This document shows positions 23,011 through 37,710 of a DNA stretch of 64,000 nt, piece after piece (position 1 is the stretch's first letter; each line of letters starts with the position of its first letter). This DNA comes from Mactromeris polynyma. Its lineage: Eukaryota; Mollusca; Bivalvia; Venerida; Mactridae. The position numbers and the translations under genes were made by a program. The notes under the pieces were generated by a model that made no database searches, was not told the origin of the DNA, and was given only the letters and a program-made list of their open reading frames with translations. The stretch spans positions 3,410,001-3,474,000 of the forward strand of contig JASFXZ010000008.1 of the NCBI GenBank assembly GCA_032209605.1, written 5' to 3'.

Positions 23011-25000
23011 AACACGCACCATTGTTCCCTTCGATTATCGGAGTCAATATACACATCGAGTCAATCTAGTGCCCTATCTCCTTCGTACTATAACAGAGTA
23101 GATTAAACCAACTATGTGTCTGGCTCTATATTATTGTAAATCCCAAAGGTGTAACCATGACGCCACCTGGGATACAGCCCGGGATGTTGTGTCGTTTTGA
23201 ACAAATCTGGCGAGATCAATGTTCACAAACACCACTGAGGGTATTTTGTCACCACTTCCTTTAATAACCTACTTGTATTATTCGTATCAAAAACGAGGAA
23301 ATACTTATATCAAACAAACATGCCCTTGTGACAGACAAGGATGAGAATTGAAAGCTCGTGTCTGATTGGCTAAGTGCTTTGATAAGTTCTTTCCTTTAAT
23401 AGAGTAACAATTTTTAACTGATATAACGATCCAATTACCAATTTCAATGTCTATGTTTTATAATCCCCCAGAGGAGATAAATATTTAACCCAGATAACGT
23501 TCCGTATCAACAGCATGAGGAAGCAACCATGCTGCGGGTTCATATTGCGCACGATAACTTAACTAACGATTGACTGAATTTTCAATTTTAAATATAGCAA
23601 GGACAGATTATATCAGTTATATTTGTTTTGTTGTAATTGCGTCAAGGAAATTGAAAATTCTCACCAGTTAGGTTAGGAGCCATTTGTATTTGAATAACTA
23701 GGAGTCACATGGTAGCCTTGAATGGAACTTATATATCACCTACTGTGTCACTTCTGAGACCGCTGTCGATAGCGGTTAAATTCTGTACGAACAATACCAG
23801 CGGTATATATCATGTGTAGCCGACAACAGCAATGTTACTATGCCATATAAAACATCTGGCTGCTAACAACACTTCTAAATTTACAAACGTAATAATTTAA
23901 AACCCTCCATCATCGGACATTACGTTTGTTAGAAATATACCTAACTACAATCACCAACATGCGTCATATAATCGTTCATGTTCGTGACCCACCATGCACA
24001 CATTAATATCAAATTAAAATTCTTTACAAATGCAAGTTCTAAATTTAATATGGTAGTAAGACACCCAAGTGGGATCAATCTGAGCAAACTGTCGCATGTA
24101 GCTTGTTTAGTCATTGTAGTCATTGTACTCACTCATTTCACACAAAAACATGAATCATTGGGAACTTCACTTAAGAACACTTACCCTTTGACTCGTGATG
24201 ATTGGTAGAAACAACTGATATTTCTTCAATTACTGTGATGGACATTGTTAAATGTCACTATTTCTAGGTAAGTGATTATAAGAAGGGAGCGTCAGGTTGT
24301 TAGGAGTAAGACAGTAAATCTAACATTTATTATTGCGTGTCAAATGACATAAATATTATTTCAGCAATGTGAAATACTAAATTTGATCTAAACATGCAAA
24401 AAACGTTTGAAAACATTGAGATAAACTAACAAACAAATCCGCATCATCATGCGGACACACGAACCTCATTGTGAACTATAAATTAAAACAAAACACGCTT
24501 ATTAGAAAGCGGACAGGTTTGAAACCGATTCAGATAATATCAAACAATCCGATACTATTTGTTGAGTATTTCGTTGAACGAGCGCTCAGTGGGGGTCGAT
24601 TTTGAAAACAAAAATAAGCCATATATGGAGTTCTGGTACCAAACACAAGTTTTATCTACATATGGTATGCGGAGTGGTTTATGTCAAGTACCTAGCATAG
24701 AATCAAACAATAAATCACCCACGAAGTAGACATAACACTACGCTTGATAAAAGGAAGGGGTTATTTAAGGACGAAATGAACAACAGGTAATAAAGTGTCA
24801 TTTGGTAATACAAACACAGAACATACCAAGAAATGAACAAGCAATACTTTACAAGCAACCTAACACATTGGCAGAGATACATTTGTTTTTGTCTCAGTTT
24901 TTTGAGTAAAATATTTACATCACGCCACAAACCGCGTGATTAATTAAAAGTGAAAACGAGATTTATGTATCTGCACTATTCGGCAAGAAAATATGCCAAG
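23011..25000. other. AT-rich intergenic DNA, no gene supported
   Basis: Short overlapping frames at 23941-24208 on both strands show no protein family. No transposon ends found. Confidence 0.5.
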
Positions 25001-28000
25001 GTATAGACTGATATACATGGTGATGTTAGACATACAACAGCGGGGGTATTATAGACTGATATACATGGTGATGTTAGACATACAACACTGGGGTATTATA
25101 GACTGATATACATGGTGATGTTAGACTTACAACAACGGGGGTATTATAGACTGATATACATGGTGATGTTAGACTTACAACACTGGGGTATTATAGACTG
25201 ATATACATGGTGATGTTAGACATACAACAGCGGGGGTATTATAGACTGATATACAGTGGTGATGTTAGACATACAACAGCGGGGGTATTATAGACTGATA
25301 TACATGGTGATGTTAGACGTACAACAGCGGGGGTATAGACTGATATACATGGTGATGTTAGACATACAACAGCGGGGGTATTATAGACTGATATACAGTG
25401 GTGATGTTAGACATACAACAGCGGGGGTATTATAGACTGATATACATGGTGATGTTAGACGTACAACAGCGGGGGTATTATAGACTGATATACAGTGGTG
25501 ATGTTAGACGTACAACAGCGGGGGTATTATAGACTGATATACAGTGGTGATGTTAGACGTACAACAGTGGGGGTATTATAGACTGATATACATGGTGATG
25601 TTAGACGTACAACAACGGGGGTATTATAGACTGATATACAGTGGTGATGTTAGACGTACAACAGCGGGGGTATTATAGACTGATATACAGTGGTGATGTT
25701 AGACGTACAACAGCGGGGGTATTATAGACTGATATACAGTGGTGATGTTAGATGTACAACAACGGGGGTATTATAGACTGATATACAGTGGTGATGTTAG
25801 ACGTACAACAGCGGGGGTATTATAGACTGATATACATGGTGATGTTAGACGTACAACAGTGGGGGTATTATAGACTGATATACATGGTGATGTTAGACGT
25901 ACAACAGCGGGGGTATTATAGACTGATATACAGTGGTGATGCTAGACGTACAACACTGGGGTATTATAGACTGATATACATGGTGATGTTAGACGTACAA
26001 CAGCGGGGGTATTATAGACTGATATACATGGTGATGCTAGACGTACAACAGTGGGGGTATTATAGACTGATATACATGGTGATGTTAGACGTACAACAGT
26101 GGGGGTATTATAGACTGATATACAGTCGTGATGTTAGACGTACAACAGTGGGGGTATTATAGACTGATATACAGTCGTGATGCTAGACGTACAACAGTGG
26201 GGGTATTATAGACTGATATACAGTGGTGATGTTAGACGTACAACAGCGGGCGTATTATAGACTGATATACAGTGGTGATGTTAGACTTACAACACTGGGG
26301 TATTATAGACTGATATACAGTGGTGATGTTAGACAAACAACAGTGGGGGTATTATAGACTGATATACATGGTGATGTTAGACGTACAACAGTGGGGGTAT
26401 TATAGACTGATATACATGGTGATGTTAGACTTACAACACTGGGGGTATTATAGACTGATATACAGTGGTGATGTTAGACTTACAACACTGGGGGTATTAT
26501 AGACTGATATACATGGTGATGTTAGACGTACAACACTGGGGGTATTATAGACTGATATACATGGTGATGTTAGACGTACAACAGTGGGGGTATTATAGAC
26601 TGATATACAGTCGTGATATTAGACGTACAACACTGGGGGTATTATAGACTGATATACAGTGGTGATGTTAGACGTACAACACTGGGGGTATTATAGACTG
26701 ATATACAGTGGTGATGTTAGACTTTCAACACTGGGGGTATTATAGACTGATATACAGTGGTGATGTTAGACTTACAACACTGGGGGTATTATAGACTGAT
26801 ATACAGTGGTGATGTTAGACTTACAACACTGGGGGTATTATAAACTGATATACATGGTGATGTTAGACTTACAACACTGGGGGTATTATAGACTGATATA
26901 CAGTGGTGATGTTAGACGTACAACACTGGGGGTATTATAGACTGATATACAGTGGTGATGCTAGACGTACAACAGCGAGGGTATTATAGACTGATATACA
27001 GTGGTGATGTTAGACAAACAACAGTGGGGGTATTATAGACTGATATACAGTGGTGATGTTAGACGTACAACAGTGGGGGTATTATAGACTGATATACAGT
27101 GGTGATGTTAGACTTACAACACTGGGGGTATTATAGACTGATATACATGGTGATGTTAGACTTACAACACTGGGGGTATTATAGACTGATATACATGGTG
27201 ATGTTAGACTTACAACACTGGGGTATTATAGACTGATATACAGTGGTGATGTTAGACGTACAAAACTGGGGGTATTATAGACTGATATACAGTGGTGATG
27301 CTAGACGTACAACAACGGGGGTATTATAGACTGATATACAGTGGTGATGCTAGACGTACAACAACGGGGGTATTATAGACTGATATACATGGTGATGTTA
27401 GACTTACAACACTGGGGGTATTATAGACTGATATACATGGTGATGTTAGACTTACAACACTGGGGGTATTATAGACTGATATGCATGGTGATGTTAGACT
27501 TACAACACTGGGGGTATTATAGACTGATATACAGTGGTGATGCTAGACGTACAACAACGGGGGTATTATAGACTGATATACATGGTGATGTTAGACGTAC
27601 AACAACGGGTGTATTATAGACTGATATACATGGTGATGTTAGACGTACAACACTGGGGTATTATAGACTGATATACATGGTGATGTTAGACATACAACAG
27701 CGGGGGTATTATAGACTGATATACAGTGGTGATGTTAGACGTACAACACTGGGGTATTATAGACTGATATACATGGTGATGTTAGACATACAACAGCGGG
27801 GGTATTATAGACTGATATACATGGTGATGTTAGACATACAACAACGGGGGTATTATAGACTGATATACATGGTGATGTTAGACGTACAACAGTGGGGGTA
27901 TTATAGACTGATATACATGGTGATGTTAGACGTACAACAGCGGGGGTATTATAGACTGATATACAGTGGTGATGCTAGACGTACAACAGTGGGGGTATTA

Positions 28001-31000
28001 TAGACTGATATACAGTGGTGATGTTAGACGTACAACAGTGGGGGTATTATAGACTGATATACATGGTGATGTTAGACGTACAACACTGGGGGTATTATAG
28101 ACTGATATACATGGTGATGTTAGACGTACAACAGCGGGGGTATTATAGACTGATATACAGTGGTGATGTTAGACGTACAACAGTGGGGGTATTATAGACT
28201 GATATACAGTGGTGATGTTAGACGAACAACACTGGGGGTATTATAGACTGATATACAGTGGTGATGTTAGACGTACAACAGCGGGGGTATTATAGACTGA
28301 TATACAGTGGTGATGTTAGACGAACAACACTGGGGGTATTATAGACTGATATACAGTGGTGATGTTAGACGTACAACAGCGGGGGTATTATAGACTGATA
28401 TACAGTGGTGATGTTAGACGTACAACAGCGGGGGTATTATAGACTGATATACAGTGGTGATGTTAGACGAACAACACTGGGGGTATTATAGACTGATATA
28501 CAGTGGTGATGTTAGACGAACAACACTGGGGGTATTATAGACTGATATACAGTGGTGATGTTAGACGAACAACAACGGGGGTATTATAGACTGATATACA
28601 GTGGTGATGTTAGACGTACAACAGCGGGGGTATTATAGACTGATATACAGTCGTGATGCTAGACGTACAACAGTGGGGGTATTATAGACTGATATACAGT
28701 GGTGATGCTAGACGCACAACAGCGGGGGTATTATAGACTGATAACTAGCCATGATGTTAGACGTACAACAGCGGGGGTATTATAGACTGATATACAGTGG
28801 TGATGTTAGACGAACAACAACGGGGGTATTATAGACTGATATACAGTGGTGATGTAAGACGTACAACAACGGGGGTATTATAGACTGATATACAGTGGTG
28901 ATGTTAGACGTACAACAACGGGGGTATTATAGACTGATATACAGTGGTGATGTTAGACGAACAACAACGGGGGTATTATAGACTGATATACAGTGGTGAT
29001 GTTAGACGAACAACAACGGGGTATTATAGACTGATATACAGTCGTGATGCTAGACGTACAACAGCGAGGGTATTATAGACTGATATACAGTGGTGATGTT
29101 AGACATACAGCAGTGGGGGTATTATAGACTGATATACAGTCGTGATGCTAGACGTACAACACTGGGGGTATTATAGACTGATATACAGCCGTGATGTTAG
29201 ACATACAACAGTGGGGGTATTATAGACTGATATACAGCCGTGATGTTAGACATACAACAGTGGGGGTATTATAGACTGATATACAGTCGTGATGCTAGAC
29301 GTACAACAGTGGGGGTATTATAGACTGATATACAGTAGTGATGTTAGACGTACAACAGTGGGGTATTATAGACTGATATACATCCGTGATGTTAGACATA
29401 CAACAGTGGGGGTATTATAGACTGATATACAGTCGTGATGCTAGACGTACAACAGTTGGGGTATTATAGACTGATATACAGTAGTGATGTTAGACGTACA
29501 ACACTGGGGTATTATAGACTGATATACAGCCGTGATGCTAGACGTACAACAGTGGGGGTATTATAGACTGATATACAGTCCTGATGCTAGACGTACAACA
29601 GTGGGGGTATTATAGACTGATATACAGTAGTGATGTTTGACGTACAACACTGGGGTATTATAGACTGATATACAGTGGTGATGCTAGACATACAACACTG
29701 GGGGTATTATAGACTGATATACAGTGGTGATGTTAAACGTACAACATCGGGGGTATTATAGACTGATATACAGTGGTGATGCTAGACATACAACACTGGG
29801 GTATTATAGACTGATATACAGCCGTGATGTTAGACGTACAACACTGGGGGTATTATAGACTGATATACAGTAGTGATGTTAGACGTACAACAGTGGGGGT
29901 ATTATAGACTGATATACAGTAGTGATGTTAGACGTACAACACTGGGGGTATTATAGACTGATATACTGTAGTGATGTTAGACGTACAACACTGGGGTATT
30001 ATAGACTGATATACAGTGGTGATGTTAGACGTACAACAGTGGGGGTATTATAGACTGATATACAGTGGTGATGTTAGACGTACAACACTGGGGGTATTAT
30101 AGACTGATATACAGTAGTGATGTTAGACATACAACACTGGGGGTATTATAGACTGATATACAGTGGTGATGTTAGACGTACAACACTGGGGTATTATAGA
30201 CTGATATACAGTGGTGATGCTAGACATACAACACTGGGGGTATTATAGACTGATATACAGTGGTGATGTTAGACGTACAACACTGGGGGTATTATAGACT
30301 GATATACAGTAGTGATGTTAGACGTACAACACTGGGGCATTATAGACTGATATACAGTGGTGATGTTAGACGTACAACACTGGGGTATTATAGACTGATA
30401 TACAGTGGTGATGTTAGACGTACAACACTGGGGTATTATAGACTGATATACAGTGGTGATGTTAGACGTACAACAGTGGGTGTATTATAGACTGATATAC
30501 AGTCGTGATGTTAGATGTACAACAGCGGGGGTATTATAGACTGATATACAGTCGTGATGTTAGATGTACAACAGCGGGGTATTATATACCGATATACAGT
30601 CGTGATGCTAGACGTACAACAGTGGGGGTATTATAGACTGATATACAGTCGTGTTATTAGATGTACAATAGCGGGGGTATTATAGACTGATATACAGTGG
30701 TGATGTTAGACGTACAACGGTGGGGGTATTATAGAATGATATACAGTCGTGTTATTAGATGTACAACAGTGGGGGTATTATAGACTGATATACAGTAGTG
30801 ATGTTAGACGTACAACAGTGGGTGTATTATAGACTGATATACAGTGGTTAAGTTAGACGTACAACAGTGGGTGTATTATAGACTGATATCCAGTCGTGTT
30901 ATTAGATGTACAACAGCGGGGGTATTATAGACTGGTATACAGTCGTGATGCTAGACGTACAACAGTGGGTGTATTATAGACTGAACACAGCCGTGATGTT

Positions 31001-32017
31001 AGACGCACAACAGTGGGGGTATTATAGATTGATACCCAGCCGTGATGTTAGACATACAACAGTGGGGGTATTATAGACTGATAACTAGCCGTGATGTTAG
31101 ACATACAACAGTGGGGTATTATAGACTGATATACAGCCGTGATGTTAGACGTACAACAGTGGGGGTATTATAGACTGATATACAGCCGTGATGTTAGACG
31201 TACCACAGTGGGGGTATTATAGACTGATACACAGTCATGATGTTAGACGTACAACACTGGGGGTACTATAGACTGATATACAGTAGTGATGTTAGACGTA
31301 CAACAGCGGGGGTATTATAGACTGATATACAGTAGTGATGTTAGACGTACAAAAGTGGGGGTATTATAGACTGATATACATTAGTGATGTTAGACGTACA
31401 ACAGCGGGCGTATTATAGACTGATACCCAGCCGTGATGTTAGACGTACAACACTGGGGGTATTATAGACTGATATACAGCCGAGATGTTAGACGTACAAC
31501 AGTGGGGGTATTATAGACTGATATACAGCCGAGATGTTAGACGTACAACAGTGGGGGTATTATAGACTGATATACAGTCGTGATGTTAGACGTACAACAG
31601 TGGGGGTATTATAGACTGATATACAGCCGAGATGTTAGACGTACAACAGTGGGGGTATTATAGACTGATATACAGTCGTGATGCTAGACGTACAACACTG
31701 GGGGTATTATATACTGATTTACAGTCGTGATGTTAGACGTACAGCACTGGGGGTATTATAGACTGATATACAGTCGAGATGTTAGACGTACAACACTGGG
31801 GGTATTATATACTGATATACAGTCGTGATGTTAGACGTACAGCACTGGGGGTATTATATACTGATATACAGTCGTGATGTTAGACGTACAGCACTGCGGG
31901 TATTATAGACTGATATACAGTGGTGGTGATGTTAGACATACAACACTGGGGGTATTATAGACTGAAACCCAGCCGTGATGTTAGACGTAAAACAATGGGG
32001 GGGGGGGGGGGGGTATT
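25001..32017. repeat. 7-kb satellite, about 145 units of 47-49 bp
   Basis: Direct tandem repeats of a unit beginning tattatagactgatatac and continuing with a-tggtgatgttagac, then tacaaca and a G run. The unit is 48 bp with acatggtg and 49 bp with acagtggtg; loss of one G gives 47-48. Variants are zoned: catggtg units at 25.0-25.5 and 26.3-28.2 kb, acttacaacactgggg at 26.4-27.5 kb, gaacaac at 28.2-29.0 kb, and cagtcg/cagccg/cagtag forms after 29 kb, with the right edge most diverged. It ends in a run of 17 G at about 31997-32013. Plus-strand frames of 60-124 codons reading a 16-residue repeat exist where consecutive units are 48 bp, but 49-bp units break them, so they are not called as genes. 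Confidence 0.98.
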
Positions 32018-32590
32018 AATGAGAGACAAGAAAACGTTCAAACACCTTGGAACCGTGGATTTAAATATGTTTTGAATTTTCAGATCAATTTATTGATGCT
32101 AAGTATTCGCATTATTTTGTACATCAGCTTACGTTGGCCCGGGCTGAAATTTCGTTTGATACTCATTTTGGACACTGTTGTTTAATCCAATACCCGAACC
32201 GGAAGTCTTGGATGGACCTTTCTGTATGTTAAGGAAATAACGCTGTATGTTGTATAATTACATTGGACAAGGGAACATTCGGAATCAAAGGGCTTGTTGG
32301 AGCGAACACCTAACAATTGAAGGTCGCGACTTTTAAGCATAATTATAGACGAACACTCCACTCGAAGCATTATGCCCACTATCAGACAATTACATACAAT
32401 CAGCCTACCAGGCGTAATGCATCAGCAATGGCTTACAGGTATTCTGAAATAATAAAAAATCACAAATGTGCCAACAATTTTAATATCATGTAACACAAAT
32501 ATGTATTTGTTTTGCTGTAACATTCATAAATAATGAGTTATATCATGGCTGTCTGGAACATGACCTGAACATGGTCACCAGCAAAATCAT
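32018..32590. other. AT-rich intergenic DNA, no gene seen
   Basis: Immediate right flank of the satellite. Nothing recognisable on either strand. Confidence 0.5.
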
Positions 32591-32930
32591 ATTTTTCGCC
32601 GCAGTCGTACTAACATGGTTTTGCTAATTACATATTCAGTGTTCTGTAAACCAATCAAATCTTACGTTAACCACCAAGGCAATTTCGCGCAATTTCTTTT
32701 CAATTTAAAAATAGTTGTAACATTGAAGCAGATTGGTTAACATTTTCTATAGTGTATTTCAAGATTTATCCAGTAAGTAGCCTTGTTATTCATCACCACG
32801 GGAATTCTCTGGTGTTGGAATTAAGAAGACTTTCTTGGTTTTATGTACCAGTCGCGAACCTAGAGAGTGCAACCAATTTGCAAACTTCAAGTTGCGCCGA
32901 CCATCTTTTTTAAAAGATATTTCTTGTTTA
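32591..32930 (+). repeat. Two-copy dispersed repeat R2, copy A
   Basis: Collinear with 57025-57355: both share tttttcg-gcag-cgtactaac, tgtaaaccaatc, acgttaaccac-aaggcaatt, gattggtt and near the end gcgccgaccatctttttt followed by agatat-tcttgttt. Similarity is strong at both ends and weaker in the middle, with small indels. Two opposed CCAAT-type words (accaatc and gattggt) lie about 100 bp apart. No ORF is kept between the copies, so it is a non-coding dispersed element. Confidence 0.7.
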
Positions 32931-34489
32931 TAACTAACAAGGCTACCACACGGATTTTCCATGATTAAAACAGTTACCATTTCAAACTAGGACCCATTTT
33001 ATTTCCATTCATTACCGCATGCGTGTATTGAATAGGTTTATAACATAATAACCTTTGCATACCTTTATCATTGAAACAAGTTTAAACTGCGTATTGATTA
33101 GTGAGGACATTATTTGAAATAGATATTAAAATCTTATACAGCCAGAAATGCGATTAGTTTATAATCGTGACAAGCGCTGGTAGGTACGCGTTCAGATAAC
33201 CGCATTCCCGAACTTAAGATGCGACCTACCTCGATATCTGCCGTACTATCCGGTACGATCCGTATTATCCAGCAAACTAGGCCCGGATTAAGATTGGTCT
33301 CGTTTTTCAACGATATTAATTGCTCCATAAAAGATAAAACAAAGCGGTTACTTATAACATGTATCTGTTATCTGTAAGATGCAACCATTATAGTGTGTGT
33401 TTAATTAGCATGCCAGTATATTGATTTGGTGAATAAATGTCGATATGCATTATTTTCAATAAGTGTTAATTATATAATTTGTGTCTGTTGTTTTATAGCT
33501 TAACTTTAGCAACCACGTGTACATATTGTGGTTACTGTGAGCTTTGACCACGGTCTTAACTATTCAATTATGTGACTTAACTTTTTATAGAATTCTTAGG
33601 CGGTGTCTTGTAAGTATATGATACATCAGAAGTGGGTCTGAATGTCCAACCACAGTTCATATCAACATAAATCTTTCCGAGAAAACAAATCTCAATTATC
33701 CGCTCTTAAGTGACAATAGAGTGAATGTGTTGATTCTGATATTTCCCATGATAACAATGTCACGATGTGTTGATGCACAAGAGGTCCACTCAAACATCCA
33801 GGACTTCTTTAAAGTTTCGATATTATTGATCTGTTGTATATGACCGCAATTTCCTTTGAATCAAGGGGTCCTTCACGTGTTTGACGTATGTGCCACAATT
33901 ACAAATATAAACATCATGACTGACAATCTGTGTGGATACTTCACCGAGTCCAATCGGATGTACGCAAATACTTGAATAAATAGTACACACATACTTAAGA
34001 TAAGATTACTATCTCTTTAATACCGGGAAGTAACATAAGGCTACATACGCGCCATTTGTCGTATTTGAACCAAACGGACTACTTTCTTGCCAACGGTTGA
34101 AATCTTTCATAAACTCGACGCAAATATTTGCCTTAATCAGGAAGCAACTTGTTTTTATCGTCAGATTGAAGGTCGATTGGAGTTATTTCGGGTGAAGTGA
34201 ACGAGCTTCTAGGAATTGATCAATGCAATGGCTTTATTTACCGTGTCATGTTATCGTTCTAATAATTTGGGTTAGATGTTTCGAAAATGAACACTTGAAA
34301 CCTTGGGTCAGGAAACATAATCACGTATTTATAAACTAGTAACCAGAGACATGATGATGACTATCCTAGTTTTCAATCCTGCACAATGTGTGTAATGGCG
34401 GGTTGGCATGTCGTTAGACTGGTTCAAGACTCCAGTATTTATACTAACAGTTCTATGGTTGGGGAGCATTATGTTGTTACGTTTCTTGT
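32931..34489. other. AT-rich intergenic DNA, no gene supported
   Basis: No repeat family member or exon-like frame seen. Confidence 0.5.
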
Positions 34490-34660
34490 CAAGTTGTTTC
34501 ATTGAACAAACCTGTGTGTCCCCTGATTCCTTGTTAGATATGTCTTTCCTCCCCTCATTTTCTGTTATTTCATTTCCATACCTAGTGATCTGTGTGGGGA
34601 GCCTTTGTTTCCTGAGTCTGGCCTTCCCCTTCCCTCCACCTCCCTTGTATGTAGACCATT
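34490..34660 (-). repeat. Dispersed repeat R1, badly decayed
   Basis: Reverse-oriented remnants: cctgattcctt, cctcattttctg, atttccatacctagtg, tctgtgtggggagcc. Order agrees with R1 but most positions have changed. This is the only R1-like segment between 17.4 and 59.9 kb. Confidence 0.4.
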
Positions 34661-35802
34661 GTGCACGATAGATGACCTGCAGTTACAGACATACAATACA
34701 ATAACTGACCCAAACATGACCTTATTACTACGCAAAATGGTAGGAAAACACGAAACTAAACTTTTTAATTCAAATTGCTTTATATGTATTTTCTAAGCGA
34801 GAATGTGCGCACTATTGTATTCGCTATCGTCCAGACAGGGGACATACACACATGAGACAGCGCGATATTCGTCAGTGAACTCGATATCTTGTGCTATAAT
34901 TACGCAGACAGCATACGGTCGAACCTTGCAGACTGATTGTTTAATCTACTGTCATCTCACGTAAAGACTAAAATAGCCAATGATTGTTCAAGTGTTATGT
35001 ATCGTTGACGTAAACTCAACATCATAATTGACGAAATACGCCTACATTCGATATTAATACCACAGTTAATGATAAATGTGATATGGAATGACACGAGCTA
35101 ATATCAAGTCCTTATCTGTGAAAGTTAATATACCAGTTAATGATTTAAAAAAAATGTCTGTTTAAATTGTAATTAACGGCTTAAGTCTTTGTGCCCCCGT
35201 TCACGGGAGGGACCGGATGTGTTTTATGGGTGTTGGGTGGCTTACGTAGGAAGATTAATTGCTAATTTCCAATAATTGGAACTAAGGCTCGTTACATTGC
35301 AACAAATGTGCTAATAACAGTAAACAGTCGATTTAAAATCGCAATATATAACAATGGAGTCCTATTCGATACGCGATAGTGTGTGTGGACATAGACATTT
35401 TCAAATTAATCATTTTTGATACAACGTAACAATATACATGTACTCTAAACATGCACAGCTGGTCTGTTAGAGTAGTCTGTTAGATGATATTGTGATGTAC
35501 TCAGCGACTCGGGTATCATATCAGTTTACAAGATATGTAACACAAACGTTGCTATATACTATACATATAGAGCAGCTATAATCGTTATTACAATAATGAT
35601 CAGCGTGACAAATGGCTATAAAGCATGTAATTTTGGTTTGTGAATTTTAGAAATTTCAATGTATCGAGATAATAATCATATTTTTGTTTATTTGTTTTCA
35701 AAGAAGTCATACAAGGTTACTGAAATATTTTATATATATACATGAACACATTTACAGTCATCATACAAAGCTCATTACAAGGACAGTTTTTATTTTCCAC
35801 CT
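34661..35802. other. AT-rich intergenic DNA, no gene seen
   Basis: Featureless apart from a short GC-richer patch (gtgcccccgttcacgggagg) near 35191-35210. Confidence 0.5.
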
Positions 35803-35870
35803 TGTAAGTTCAGTCGATAGAACAGTGGCCAGTCTATTTAGAGGTCTTAGTGTTGAACCCCGGGTATAGA
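35803..35870 (+). repeat. Decayed tRNA-like sequence
   Basis: AGTTCAGTCGATAGAAC at about 35807 resembles an A box (TAGCTCAGTCGGTAGAGC), and GTGTTGAACCCCGGGT at about 35851 resembles a B box. Spacing is right for a tRNA, but both boxes carry mutations and the stems do not close cleanly. Probably the head of an old SINE. Confidence 0.4.
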
Positions 35871-36886
35871 GAATGTTTTCAGCAGCCATTTGGGTGAAAT
35901 TCTGCAATAAGTCATTCGTTCACAAGTGGAAGTCAGTTGCATGCATAACTTGTTAGTACTGGTTGGTAACCTAGCAACCCTGGTTAAACAAACTGCCGTA
36001 CATAAGCGAACTGGTGTCGAAATAACCGGAGTAAAATCCAAAGTAATTTTAACTCCTACTGTTTATATAACATTACCATTCTTTAGACGTAGTCATGACA
36101 ACTACCTTGTATTATGCTCAATAAATTACTGGACATCCCAAATGTTGCGGGGCTAGAATAGAATATTTTAGTTTTATATTCTTAAAAATTCACATGTGAC
36201 CTCACACATACTGACTGTTTTCGAAATTGTTATGTCAGACCAGCAGGTATATATAGATAAAACAATGCATGATTCACGAGCATGTAAATGTTGTGGCTAA
36301 AATAATCACGAAAACGTCATTCACACATTTTCGTATAAACCGCACATTGTTTATATCCTTGACACAAGAGGACAGAACAATAACCATACTTATAGCGGGT
36401 AACACAGAAACCACAAAGTAGGGTTTATTTCAAAGAAATGCGTGACCACTAACGTTATATATCTTGACTTATATAATGTAATTACTAAGATTACATGTGA
36501 CTGAGAAATATAATGAAATAATTACTGCACTTAATTCCATGCTGAATGTGTACTCGTAAACTTTGCCCGACATTTGTTGTATGCTTTACTTAAAACAATA
36601 TCAATGTCTGTTATACGTAAGTGGTTAGTTTCGCTCAGTCATTCAAAAGTTGTTTCCTCGAAACCACACAATATCGGCACAGGAACAAATACAGACCACT
36701 TTGGTGAACAATTTGATGATGTTCCAAACCGCAGACAAAGAAACGCTCGAAGTTTTAACATTTCATTTTTATATTACATAAGACATTTGTATATTGCGCG
36801 TATATTCTTCGAGCGAGCGATTGTGTGTGGCAACCTAGACTGTCCCTTTCAGTTCTGTTCATAGGACTAACAAGAATGTTGCCAGC
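35871..36886. other. AT-rich intergenic DNA, no gene supported
   Basis: The 96-codon plus frame at 36574-36864 shows no family pattern and no consensus splice sites at its edges. Confidence 0.45.
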
Positions 36887-37010
36887 ATGTTGATTTAGAG
36901 CAAATTTTGTATAACATTTTGATTTAGTATAGCATTTTGAATTTGAATAAAATTTTGATTTTGTATACAATTCTATATTGTATAACATTTTGATTTAGAA
37001 CAGAGTTTAT
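36887..37010. repeat. Degenerate short tandem repeat, about 20-23 bp
   Basis: The word tgtataacattttgattta recurs with changes and gaps about five times (ttgatttagagcaaatttt, tataacattttgatttag, aatttgaataaaattttga and so on). Units vary in length, so this is an old array. Confidence 0.55.
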
Positions 37011-37710
37011 ATAAAATATAGAGAAATCCATGGAAACGTCTTTTACGTTGATCTTCGAATACTGAATGTGAAAATTGTAAAAATGAAACCTCAAACTTTG
37101 AGTCTTACTGGATATTTAACATTACTTAATGCACGTTTTGAACCTAATAGAGTATTTATCATAGCCGTTTCCATAAGTATTTGAAATACTCTTGAATATA
37201 TTGATTTTCATTAAAATGATTATGAAGTATTTCTATTTTCGGTCTTGAACTCACCATTCACTTGTTCAACTTGCACCGTCTGTGTGGTAGGTAATTCGAG
37301 GGTCTATTTAGTATATCTGATATTACGTGATTAGTTGATAAGATTATTACAGAATATACTTGCACTCCAAAGGTTGTTGAAGATTTAACTGACAACTCTT
37401 GTGTCGCATTAGGCTGGAATTAAAGCAATTTACTGTTTCAAAATACACTCAATTGCTATTAAACGGTACTTTGAATTAATTGGTACGAACTCCTTCAATA
37501 ATATGATAGTGCACTATTTTCGTGCGTCCTAGGACACGCCCATTGATAGAAAGGTACGCGGTAAATGTAGAAGTGATTCGAGTTCATTATTCAGTATGTA
37601 TGAAATTCATACTCATGAATAACTCTTGAATATAGAAATGATTTATATAAGGCGATAGTGCGAAGATGACAAGTTGTGTACGTAAAGAAGTACACATTTA
37701 AATAGGAAGA
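37011..37710. other. AT-rich intergenic DNA, nothing recognised
   Basis: No gene, RNA gene or repeat end seen. Confidence 0.5.

Noticed and set aside
25001..32017. CRISPR array
   Set aside because: Units abut directly with no unique spacers, and the DNA is eukaryotic.
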